Assembly: GCF_007859935.1 (NCBI RefSeq)
Contig: NZ_SJPO01000010.1
Coordinates: forward strand, 1 to 64,000
Direction: 5' to 3'
Length of the DNA: 64,000 nucleotides
Origin: Posidoniimonas polymericola
GTDB taxonomy: Bacteria > Planctomycetota > Planctomycetia > Pirellulales > Lacipirellulaceae
Shown: piece by piece, positions 1 to 7,038 of the stretch
Layout of the letters: each line of letters starts with the position of its first letter
Numbering within the stretch: the stretch's first letter is position 1
Made by a program: the position numbers and the translations under genes
Notes under the pieces: model-generated
Seen by the model: only the letters and a program-made list of their open reading frames with translations
Databases searched by the model: none
Told to the model about the DNA's origin: nothing

Positions 1-68
1 GCGCCACACCGCCCAAAATCCTCAAGGCGACCAAACTGCAAGTACAAACCGCTAACCAACTCAGAGGG

Positions 69-725
69 TTAACGGCGTAACACGCCACGGGCGTACAGGC
101 CGGCCTGGCAGATCGGCTGCAGCACCTTCCGCTTGTCGTGGCTCCAGGTAAAGTACTTCTCGAACTTTTTCTTGTAGCCCTTCAGGAAGTGCGCTACGCC
201 GACGCCCACCAGGATCACGCCGAGACCGCCGACCAGCCACTGGCCGAACGGCTGCGACATCAGCATCCGCACGAGCGACTCCTTGCCGTCCGATCCGCCG
301 CTGCTGCCCGTCGCATACCCAAGCGCGACCTTGGCCGCCCAGCCGGCGAGCAGCACGTGGGTGGCGCCGCTGACAGCCATGCCGGCGCGAACGGCAATGC
401 CCTTGGCGTCGGTCCCGTGGTGGTCGGGGTCGTAGACGACTTGGCAGAAACGCCAGATCGAGTAGCCGACCAGCCCGACCGCCAGCGCGAGCACAATCAG
501 CCAGCCGCCGGGCGACTCGAGCACTTTGCTGAGGGCGCCCTTCGAATCGGTCACCTTGCCTCCTTCGCCGAACGCCGACAGCACCGCTAGGCCGCCAATG
601 ATCAGGTAGATCGCTCCCCGCGACGCGTAGCCGAGCCGGGCGAGGTTCTCGAGCCAGTCTTGCTGTTGCTGCTGTTGGATGGCGGAGCGGGCGTGGGAGA
701 CGGTCGACGGCTCGGCGGTGGGCAT
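69..725 (-). CDS. DUF1206 membrane protein, C-terminally short
   Basis: This 218-residue multi-spanning membrane protein resembles the DUF1206 family, whose members usually carry three repeats of a two-helix unit. Repeat one is at about residues 27-98 and repeat two at about 108-185, each starting with a pattern like LARLGYASRG. A third repeat begins at about residue 198 (QAGLYARG) but stops after about 20 residues, so its helices are missing. The start at 725 gives MPTAEPSTVSH; upstream in-frame codons are arginine-rich and unlike the family. Residues 17-22 are a run of six glutamines. The function of the family is unknown. The short C-terminus could be a real truncation, a frameshift near position 70, or a sequencing error. 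Confidence 0.8.
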   Translation of the reverse strand: MPTAEPSTVSHARSAIQQQQQQDWLENLARLGYASRGAIYLIIGGLAVLSAFGEGGKVTDSKGALSKVLESPGGWLIVLALAVGLVGYSIWRFCQVVYDPDHHGTDAKGIAVRAGMAVSGATHVLLAGWAAKVALGYATGSSGGSDGKESLVRMLMSQPFGQWLVGGLGVILVGVGVAHFLKGYKKKFEKYFTWSHDKRKVLQPICQAGLYARGVLRR

Positions 726-1035
726 AGAGAAGCTCGGTAGGGGACGTGCAGTGCAATGAGAGTGACGCACTGGTAGAGCAAATCGTCTGCCAAACCGCGT
801 CACCGCGGGGCAGACGGTTTTTTGGGGGCGATCCGACCGCTTGCTGGCCGGTCGCCGGCCAATCGGGCGTTCTGCCACCCGGCCGCGGGCGTTAGCTTTC
901 GACGGTCCCTATACTGCGGTGGCCTGGCATACATTCTGCCGCGAATTGCCCGGCGGATGAGTGGGCCGGGGAAGCGGGCGCGCGTAGATTGGGAGTCGGA
1001 GCGGTTGTGGTGCGCCTCAGTGGGAGTTCGACGAA
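726..1035. other. Intergenic region between divergent genes
   Basis: This 310-base gap separates the minus-strand DUF1206 gene from the plus-strand cytochrome gene and should hold both promoters. The only strong structure I see is the plus-strand hairpin with a T tract at 784-823, listed separately. I see no convincing gene here. Confidence 0.5.
784..823 (+). terminator. Orphan intrinsic terminator
   Basis: An 8-bp outer stem (CGTCTGCC with GGCAGACG) encloses a second stem (CCGCG with CGCGG). It is followed two bases later by six T residues at 818-823. This is a textbook Rho-independent terminator for plus-strand transcription, yet no plus-strand gene is visible upstream inside the window. 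Confidence 0.65.
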
Positions 1036-1890
1036 ATGAGCCGAGACTGGAATCGATCGTCGTTGGCCACCGGACTTCTGGCCGTTCGGTGCCTGGCCGT
1101 TCTGTGCCTGGTCGTTCTGTGCCTGGTCGGAAGCGTCCGCGCCGAACCGGCGACGCTCGCCGGCCGCCCTCTGCCGCCCGGCCCGCTGGGAGAAGCGATC
1201 ATGCTCGGCGCGGCGCTCGTCCGTGACACCTCGACCCACCCGTTGACGAAGGCCTATGTCGGCAACCGGCTCGACTGCACCTCGTGCCACTTGCAGAACG
1301 GCACGCACCATTCGGCCGCCCCGTTCGTCGGCGTGGCGACCGCCTATCCGGCGTGGGCGCCGCGGGAGGGGAGGGTGATCACGCTCGAAGACCGCATCCT
1401 CAACTGCTTCATGCGGAGTGAGAACGGCGTGCGGCCGCCGCTCGGCAGTCGGGCGTCGGTCGCCATCGCGGCGTACATCACCTGGCTGTCCGACGGGCAG
1501 CCGATCAAGCAGAACCCCGAACACTCGCTTGGCCCCAACGCCACCGAGCCGTTGACGATCGACCCCACGGCGGCCGACGCCGCGCGGGGCGCCGCGTTGT
1601 ACGCCGACCGCTGCGCACACTGCCACGGCGACGATGGTTGGGGTGACGACGACAGCCCGCCCGTCTGGGGGCCCGACTCGTACAACAACGGCGCCGGCCT
1701 CGGCCGCGTTGCGAAGTTGGCGTCGTGGCTGAAGGTGGCGATGCCGCCGGACGACGAGACGCTCACCGCGCGGGAGGCGATCGACCTGGCGGCGTTCGTC
1801 AACTCACACGAGCGGCCCGTGTTCCGGCTCGAGGACCATCTGCCGCCGGCGGAACGGCTGGGTGAGTACAACTCGGCCGACGGCGAATGA
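1036..1890 (+). CDS. Dihaem c-type cytochrome, TsdA-like
   Basis: This 284-residue exported protein has an N-terminal signal sequence (about residues 10-36) and two c-type haem motifs, CTSCH at 81-85 and CAHCH at 193-197. The segment between them (around LEDRILNCFMRSENG, residues 117-131) matches the pattern of thiosulfate dehydrogenase TsdA and its COG3258 relatives. A periplasmic electron-transfer role, possibly with a sulfur substrate, is therefore inferred. The ATG at 1036 has GGGAG about nine bases upstream. No partner genes of sulfur oxidation lie nearby, so the substrate is open. The signal peptide contains an in-frame 15-bp tandem repeat, listed separately. Confidence 0.85.
   Translation: MSRDWNRSSLATGLLAVRCLAVLCLVVLCLVGSVRAEPATLAGRPLPPGPLGEAIMLGAALVRDTSTHPLTKAYVGNRLDCTSCHLQNGTHHSAAPFVGVATAYPAWAPREGRVITLEDRILNCFMRSENGVRPPLGSRASVAIAAYITWLSDGQPIKQNPEHSLGPNATEPLTIDPTAADAARGAALYADRCAHCHGDDGWGDDDSPPVWGPDSYNNGAGLGRVAKLASWLKVAMPPDDETLTAREAIDLAAFVNSHERPVFRLEDHLPPAERLGEYNSADGE
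1079..1130 (+). repeat. 15-bp tandem repeat inside a signal peptide
   Basis: Three near-identical 15-bp units (1079-1093, 1094-1108, 1109-1123; consensus TGGCCGTTCTGTGCC) plus a partial fourth code in frame for repeated five-residue hydrophobic blocks (AVRCL, AVLCL, VVLCL) in the signal peptide of the dihaem cytochrome. Confidence 0.85.
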
Positions 1891-1968
1891 AGCCTGCGCG
1901 GCCCGCCGCGGAACCGCTCGGAATCGCACCTCTAGGGTCGATTGCCGTCAGATGGTAAAATCACCGCT

Positions 1969-2448
1969 ATGAACCTTACCGAATTCAGACAGGTCCTGGC
2001 GGATCACCCGCGGCATGGGCTCCGCTTTGTCATCAGTGACCAGGCGGCCATCGCCGACCACTTCCACGTCACCGAGGTCGGCCGTGTGGAGAAGCGGTTT
2101 GTCGACTGCGGCGGCCAGCCGCGGCAGACAGTCGCCTGCGTGCTGCAGACGCTCGTTGCGCACGACGTCGACCACCGGCTGACGACCGACAAGCTGGCGG
2201 GCATTTTGAAGCTGGTCGACTCGCTCGACCTGCCGGTGGACGCCCCAGTCGAGGTCGAGCACCAGGAGCGGTCGGTCAGCGTCGATGCGGTCGACGGCGT
2301 GGAGGTCGCGAACGGGGTGGTTGAATTCAGCCTGGCCGCGAAGCAAACGGCCTGCCTGGCTGAGGACGCGTGTGGCCTCGCGCCCACGCCGCAGGGTTTG
2401 AACGTGATCGGCGGCGATTGCTGCGGCGGCTCGAGCGGCTGCTGCTGA
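1969..2448 (+). CDS. DUF6428 family protein
   Basis: This soluble protein of 159 residues begins MNLTEFRQVLADHP and contains the conserved stretch with HFHVTEVG near residue 28, which I recognise as the DUF6428 family. The biochemical function is unknown. The ATG at 1969 is preferred over an upstream TTG at 1942 because it gives the usual family N-terminus. A TAAAAT box lies about nine bases before the start and could be a -10 element of a short-leader or leaderless mRNA. The C-terminus is Gly/Ser/Cys-rich (GGDCCGGSSGCC), which might bind a metal; that is speculation. Confidence 0.8.
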   Translation: MNLTEFRQVLADHPRHGLRFVISDQAAIADHFHVTEVGRVEKRFVDCGGQPRQTVACVLQTLVAHDVDHRLTTDKLAGILKLVDSLDLPVDAPVEVEHQERSVSVDAVDGVEVANGVVEFSLAAKQTACLAEDACGLAPTPQGLNVIGGDCCGGSSGCC

Positions 2449-2640
2449 GCCCCTGGAAATCCCGATGCCGTTGCGCCAGGTTCTCGGCACGGCCGATTGA
2501 AGACGCTTGAGTCTGGAATTTGGCAGTTGACTGTCGATTGACGAGCGCAGGCGCTTCGCCTAGCCTAGGCCCCAAGGCGGCAAAACGCGTAACTCACTAC
2601 TTGCGTAGCTCCCTATTAGCTAGAAAGTATTTCGCCGCCT

Positions 2641-4539
2641 ATGATCACCGACGAACTGCCAAATCTCTCCCTGTCCCGCTCCGCCGAGCAGGTCCTGGCC
2701 GAGGCCAAGAGCGTCCGGTTCTTCAATACGGCCGCCGAGCTCGCCGAGGCCGCCGTTCCCGCCGACGGGGTCGACGAGCAGGGCTACTTCACGGTCGGCT
2801 ACGACGTGAACGGCACGTTCACGCCAGAGGCCAAGGTCTGCCGTGTCAAGAACGGGATCAGCGCGAACTACCTCGAGGCGTACATGCGCCGCCGCGATCC
2901 CAACTGCATGGTGATCGCCGACGACCGCGCGACCGACAAGCAGACCTACAAGGGCCGCTTCGGCGAGGACTTCGAGCCGCTCCGGCAGGAGACCTTCGAG
3001 TGGCTCAAGACGCAGGACCTCGCCTGCTTCTTCTTCGACGCGGGCCTGCCGGGCAAGGGCCTGCCGGCGGTGGTGATCGCGCCGGCCAACGCCGCGTTTT
3101 TTGCGTTCGGGCTGGCCGAGCTGCAGGGCATCGTGCCGCTGGACGTGATCCGCGAGAAGGGCGAGGGCTACCACCACTCGGCCATCATCTACATCGCCCC
3201 GCCTTTCCGCCACACGCACTTCGACGGGAAGCAGGTGGTGGTGCACAACCGCCGCGACATCCTGCACGAATTGTTCAGCTACAACCTGTACCCCGGCCCC
3301 TCGGCCAAGAAGGGCGTCTACGGCATGCTGCTGAACTTCGGCGAGCAGGCGGGCTGGACCACGGCCCACTGCTCGACCGTGCAGGTGCTCACCCCGTACG
3401 ACAACACCGTGACCGTGATGCACGAGGGCGCGTCGGGCGGCGGCAAGAGCGAGATGCTCGAGCAGATGCACCGCGAGTCGGACGGTCGGCTCAAGCTCGG
3501 CACGAACCTGGTCAGCGGCGAGCGCCGCTACGTCAGCATCCCCCGCGGCTGCGAGCTGCGCCCGGTGACCGACGACATGGCCCTCTGCCACCCGGACCTG
3601 CAGCACCCCGAGGCCCGCGAGCGCAAGCTGTCGCTGATCGACGCCGAGCACGCCTGGTTCCTCCGCGTCAACCACATCACCAAGTACGGCACCGACCCGC
3701 ACCTCGAAGCGCTGACGATGGACCCCGAGGCGCCGCTGCTGTTCCTCAACATCGACGCGGTGCCGGGCTCGACCGCGCTGATCTGGGACGCGATCGAGGA
3801 CGAGCCTGGCAAGAAGTGCCCCAACCCGCGGCTGGTGTTCCCCCGCAAGAACTACCCCGGCATCGTCAGCGAGCCGGTGACGGTCGACATCCGCAGCTTC
3901 GGCGTCCGCTGCCCGCCGTGCACGGCCGAACACCCGACCTACGGCATCATGGGCCTATTCCACTTGCTGCCGCCGTCGCTGGCGTGGCTGTGGCGGCTCG
4001 TCGCGCCCCGCGGCCACGGCAACCCTTCGATTGTCGACACCGGCGGCATGAGCTCCGAGGGCGTCGGCTCTTACTGGCCGTTCGCCACCGGCCGCCGCGT
4101 CGACCAGGCGAACATCCTGTTCCATCAGGTGATGGACACGCCCGACACCATGTTCCTGTTGATCCCCAACCAGCACATCGGCTGCTGGGAGACCGGCTTC
4201 GCGCCGCAGTGGATCGCCCGCGAGTACCTGGCGCGGCGTGGCGCGGCCGAGTTCGCGCCGGGTAAGGTGCTCGACGCCCGCTGCCCGCTGCTGGGCCGCA
4301 CGCCGCGGACGATCCAGGTCGAGGGCCAAGTCGTCGGCCACTGGTTCCTGCAAGTCGAAACCCAGCCCGAGGTGGGCGAGGAGGGTTACGATCGGGGCGC
4401 CGAGATGCTCACCACCTTCTTCCACGAGCAGATCAGCAAGTACCTGAACGACGACCTCGATCCGAAGGCGCAGGAGATCATCCGCGCGTGCCTTGATGGC
4501 GCCTCGGTGGCCGACTACGAGCGGCTATCGCAGGTCTAA
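2641..4539 (+). CDS. DUF4914 family P-loop protein
   Basis: This 632-residue cytosolic protein resembles the DUF4914 family, which is thought to be distantly related to PEP carboxykinase-type kinases. A clear P-loop, EGASGGGKSEM, lies at residues 262-272, and the aromatic, acidic segments around it are typical of the group. The protein has no signal peptide or membrane segment. The next gene, a small S4-domain protein, overlaps the stop codon by one base, so the two are probably co-translated. Substrate and reaction are unknown. The family call rests on overall resemblance and length and is fairly but not completely secure. Confidence 0.8.
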   Translation: MITDELPNLSLSRSAEQVLAEAKSVRFFNTAAELAEAAVPADGVDEQGYFTVGYDVNGTFTPEAKVCRVKNGISANYLEAYMRRRDPNCMVIADDRATDKQTYKGRFGEDFEPLRQETFEWLKTQDLACFFFDAGLPGKGLPAVVIAPANAAFFAFGLAELQGIVPLDVIREKGEGYHHSAIIYIAPPFRHTHFDGKQVVVHNRRDILHELFSYNLYPGPSAKKGVYGMLLNFGEQAGWTTAHCSTVQVLTPYDNTVTVMHEGASGGGKSEMLEQMHRESDGRLKLGTNLVSGERRYVSIPRGCELRPVTDDMALCHPDLQHPEARERKLSLIDAEHAWFLRVNHITKYGTDPHLEALTMDPEAPLLFLNIDAVPGSTALIWDAIEDEPGKKCPNPRLVFPRKNYPGIVSEPVTVDIRSFGVRCPPCTAEHPTYGIMGLFHLLPPSLAWLWRLVAPRGHGNPSIVDTGGMSSEGVGSYWPFATGRRVDQANILFHQVMDTPDTMFLLIPNQHIGCWETGFAPQWIAREYLARRGAAEFAPGKVLDARCPLLGRTPRTIQVEGQVVGHWFLQVETQPEVGEEGYDRGAEMLTTFFHEQISKYLNDDLDPKAQEIIRACLDGASVADYERLSQV

Positions 4540-4757
4540 TGGATTCCCCGAAGCAAGACGGCGAGCCAACGATCCACCTCGACCAGTTCCTCAAGGCCCA
4601 CGGCCTGGTGGGGACCGGCGGTCAGGCGAAGGTGGTGATCCAGGGCGGCGAGGTGCTGCTCAACGGTCAGGTCGAGACCCGCCGCCGCAAGCAGCTCCGC
4701 GAGGGGGACCTCGTGGGGTTCGAGGGCGAGGAGTACCGCGTGGAGTTCGGCGGCTAA
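4539..4757 (+). CDS. S4-domain RNA-binding protein, YbcJ-like
   Basis: This 72-residue protein is essentially one S4 RNA-binding domain: IHLDQFLKAHGLVGTGGQAK at the N-terminus, then GEVLLNGQVETRRRKQLREG. It belongs to the YbcJ-type small S4 proteins, which are thought to bind structured RNA, perhaps rRNA or tRNA. Its ATG overlaps the TAA of the DUF4914 gene by one base, which suggests translational coupling. A small hairpin at 4873-4888 (CGCCGA, TTTA, TCGGCG) downstream may end the transcript. Confidence 0.85.
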   Translation: MDSPKQDGEPTIHLDQFLKAHGLVGTGGQAKVVIQGGEVLLNGQVETRRRKQLREGDLVGFEGEEYRVEFGG

Positions 4758-4936
4758 GCCCGATACGTTCTCGGTGGCACGCCGGCTGCATGTCTAGCGG
4801 GTTGATGGGACTGACAGCGTCGGTTGGCAAACCGCCTGTCGACGCTAAAGACCATTAGCAGCGGTGATCGCCCGCCGATTTATCGGCGTGGACCTCCCGC
4901 TGGCTGGTTCCGATCAACCCAACAGGAGGCTGCGCC

Positions 4937-5452
4937 GTGCAGAACGATCTCGAAGAAGCCATTGAGCGTGACGGCATCGTCGCGGTCTTCGACGAAGAGG
5001 GCGACGCCGTCGAGGCGTTCAAGCGGATCTCGAGCGATGCACGCGTGCACGCCGACGTGCGTCTAGTCCGCGGGTCGGACGCAGAGCACCCCCTGCTGCT
5101 CGCGCCGCGTGAGCCGCAGGCAGGGCGGACTCGGGCAATCGGGGTGGGAGTCGCTGTCGGCGCCGCGGCTGGCCTCGCGATTGGAGTGGTGGTCGGGATG
5201 CTTGAGGTGTTCACCCAGCTCCCATCGATTGCAATGCCGGGGATCGGGGCCGCGCTGGGCGTGCTGGTCGGCGGGACCACCGCCGGGCTAGGCTTGTCCC
5301 ACTACCGCGAGGACACGCAAGCAGAGCTTGATCACCACCTCAAGAATGGCAAAGTATTGCTGCTGGCGCTGGGCGAGCGGCCACAGCTGCGGCGCGTCAA
5401 GCAGCTCGTGGGTCACGCCCGACCGGCGACGCTGATCGAGCCGACGTCTTGA
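4937..5452 (+). CDS. Glycine-rich membrane protein of unknown function
   Basis: The 171-residue product has a soluble N-terminal alpha/beta part (about 1-60), which reads like the small domain of general-stress GsiB/17M-type proteins (IVAVFDEEGDAVEAFKRI). Two glycine/alanine-rich membrane segments follow at about 67-90 and 98-122, then a soluble C-terminal part. I do not recognise a precise family; a stress-related envelope protein is an inference. The start is a GTG at 4937 with CAGGAGG seven bases upstream. The leader at 4816-4846 can fold, with AGCGTCG pairing to CGACGCT around an inner GGTT/AACC hairpin. Confidence 0.7.
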   Translation: MQNDLEEAIERDGIVAVFDEEGDAVEAFKRISSDARVHADVRLVRGSDAEHPLLLAPREPQAGRTRAIGVGVAVGAAAGLAIGVVVGMLEVFTQLPSIAMPGIGAALGVLVGGTTAGLGLSHYREDTQAELDHHLKNGKVLLLALGERPQLRRVKQLVGHARPATLIEPTS

Positions 5453-5530
5453 TCAATAGGTCACGTTCCTCGGGCGGGCGGCCAGCAGAGTGAGCCTGAA
5501 TGACAATGACTGAGTGGGACCAAATAACAA

Positions 5531-5559
5531 CGAGCCCGGTGGCGTCGCCACCGGGCTCG
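5531..5559. terminator. Bidirectional hairpin between convergent genes
   Basis: A perfect 13-bp stem (CGAGCCCGGTGGC with its complement) encloses a 3-base loop. It lies between the convergent genes ending at 5452 and 5604, so it probably ends transcription from both sides. Neither side has a long T tract. Confidence 0.6.
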
Positions 5560-5603
5560 ATGATTGCTACTAAGGTCGTATGGCTACTGCTTGGGCCAGC
5601 TGA

Positions 5604-5975
5604 TCAGGAGTCGAGCTCCCAGTACGGCTTGGTCTTGTAATAGGCGTGAACCGCCTGGCCCCACTTTGGGTCGGCCATGTCGGGCCAGTCGTCCTGGTCG
5701 AAGCCGGGCGCCTGCTCGAGCTGCTCCTTGCTGACATCGAACAGCAGGGCGTGGTTGTCGGTGTCCACCTCGAGCGCCTTCCAAGGAATCGCAAACAGCT
5801 TGTCGCCGATGCCGAGGAAGCCGCCCACCGAGACCACCACGTAAGAGATCCGACCGCTGTTCAGATCGATCATGATCTCCTTAACCGAGCCGACGTTGTC
5901 GCCCGCGCGGTTGTTGACCTTGTCGCCAATCAGCGTGCCCGCCGACAGTGAGGTCCGTTTTGCTAGGGTCGACAT
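5604..5975 (-). CDS. PRC-barrel domain protein
   Basis: This 123-residue soluble protein has a PRC-barrel core at about residues 10-85 (LSAGTLIGDKVNNRAGDNVG, then a DLNSGRISYVVVSVGG strand pair). PRC barrels occur in photosynthetic reaction-centre subunits, in RimM and in many small stress-linked proteins. Here a general stress or storage role is only a guess. The start at 5975 (MSTLAKRTSL) is chosen because TGGAGGATC lies just upstream; the longer frame adds 30 unlikely residues. The acidic, tryptophan-containing C-terminus (DQDDWPDMADPKWG) is a common extension in these proteins. Confidence 0.85.
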   Translation of the reverse strand: MSTLAKRTSLSAGTLIGDKVNNRAGDNVGSVKEIMIDLNSGRISYVVVSVGGFLGIGDKLFAIPWKALEVDTDNHALLFDVSKEQLEQAPGFDQDDWPDMADPKWGQAVHAYYKTKPYWELDS

Positions 5976-6167
5976 GGTAGATCCTCCAGTGCTTGAGTTG
6001 CGCCAAGCGGCGCGGGTCGTTTCAATCCGCAAGCTACAGCCGGAGGCAAATGGCGGACCGAACAAGGTTCCGGGCCCCTTCCTCGATTTCGGGGCCTGTT
6101 CTCAGGTGACCGCTGCAGATCTATAGTGGTCGTGCGGAGAGTAACCCGAAGCAGTCAGGAAACCTCG

Positions 6168-6824
6168 ATGAGTGTTGCCGAGTCACTTGAAGATTTTCGC
6201 CGCCACTACTTGCGCGACGGGCTGCGCAAAGCCGATTGCGACCCCTGCCCCACCAACCAGCTCAAGCGTTGGGTGCAGGAAGCCCTGGACGCGTCGCCCG
6301 GCGAGTGGTTCGAAGTCAACGCCATGACGCTCTCGACCGCGTCGGCTGCCGGTCAGGTTTCATCGCGGGTAGTGCTGCTGAAGCGGCTTGACGAACGCGG
6401 TCTGGTGTTCTTTACCAACTACGCCTCGGAGAAGGGACGCCAGCTCGCCGAGAACCCCCGCGCGTCGCTCGCGTTCTACTGGCCGCACCTCGAGCGTCAG
6501 GTACGCGTGGCCGGCGAGGTGACCCGTGTGTCGGCCGAGGTCTCCGACGAGTACTTCCAGTCGCGTCCGCGGGGGAGCCAGCTCGGCGCGTTGGCGTCGG
6601 AACAATCGGAAGTCGTAGCGGGCCGCGAGGTGCTCGAGAAGCAGCTCGGCGAACTCGAGCAGCAGTACGATGGCCAGCAAGTGCCCCGGCCCACCGAGTG
6701 GGGCGGCTACTTGCTCGCTCCGGCCGAGTTCGAGTTCTGGCAGGGCCGACCCGATCGGCTGCACGACCGCATCCGGTACCGCCGGGCGTCGAGCGACTGG
6801 ATGATCGAGCGGCTTTCCCCGTAG
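6168..6824 (+). CDS. pdxH: Pyridoxamine 5'-phosphate oxidase
   Basis: This enzyme uses FMN and oxygen to oxidise pyridoxine or pyridoxamine 5'-phosphate to pyridoxal phosphate, the last step of vitamin B6 synthesis and salvage. The 218 residues match the family in length and motifs: RVVLLKRLDERGLVFFTNY with SEKGRQL and the FMN-binding region near residues 65-100, SRPRGSQLGALASEQS near 130, and the C-terminal WGGYLLAPAEFEFWQG with LHDRIRYRR. The ATG at 6168 follows a short leader, and upstream in-frame codons are not conserved. It stands alone between convergent and unrelated genes. Confidence 0.96.
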   Translation: MSVAESLEDFRRHYLRDGLRKADCDPCPTNQLKRWVQEALDASPGEWFEVNAMTLSTASAAGQVSSRVVLLKRLDERGLVFFTNYASEKGRQLAENPRASLAFYWPHLERQVRVAGEVTRVSAEVSDEYFQSRPRGSQLGALASEQSEVVAGREVLEKQLGELEQQYDGQQVPRPTEWGGYLLAPAEFEFWQGRPDRLHDRIRYRRASSDWMIERLSP

Positions 6825-7038
6825 CCTGCTCGGGGACCCGCACGAGGAGCGGTTGCGAAACGAGAAATTTAGAGGTTCCCGGCCCGTTTTCCGTTAAAAT
6901 ATGCGCCCGGAGCTGGCATATAACATAGGAGACGTCGTCCAGTAATCGTTGGCGGCCGTCTACCTGTGCTGCTGGCAGCTCCGCATCCCACCCTGCGTGT
7001 CTCGCCGCTGCCCGCTCGTCCCCAGGCGGAGAAGATTC

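Noticed and set aside
725..800. Possible tRNA remnant with TGGTAGAGCA
   Set aside because: Only a D-arm-like string is present; no acceptor, anticodon or T arm can be folded.
2520..4265. A 581-codon plus-strand frame overlapping DUF4914
   Set aside because: Its composition is Arg/Gly/Pro-rich with no domain; DUF4914 is in the other frame with a clear P-loop.
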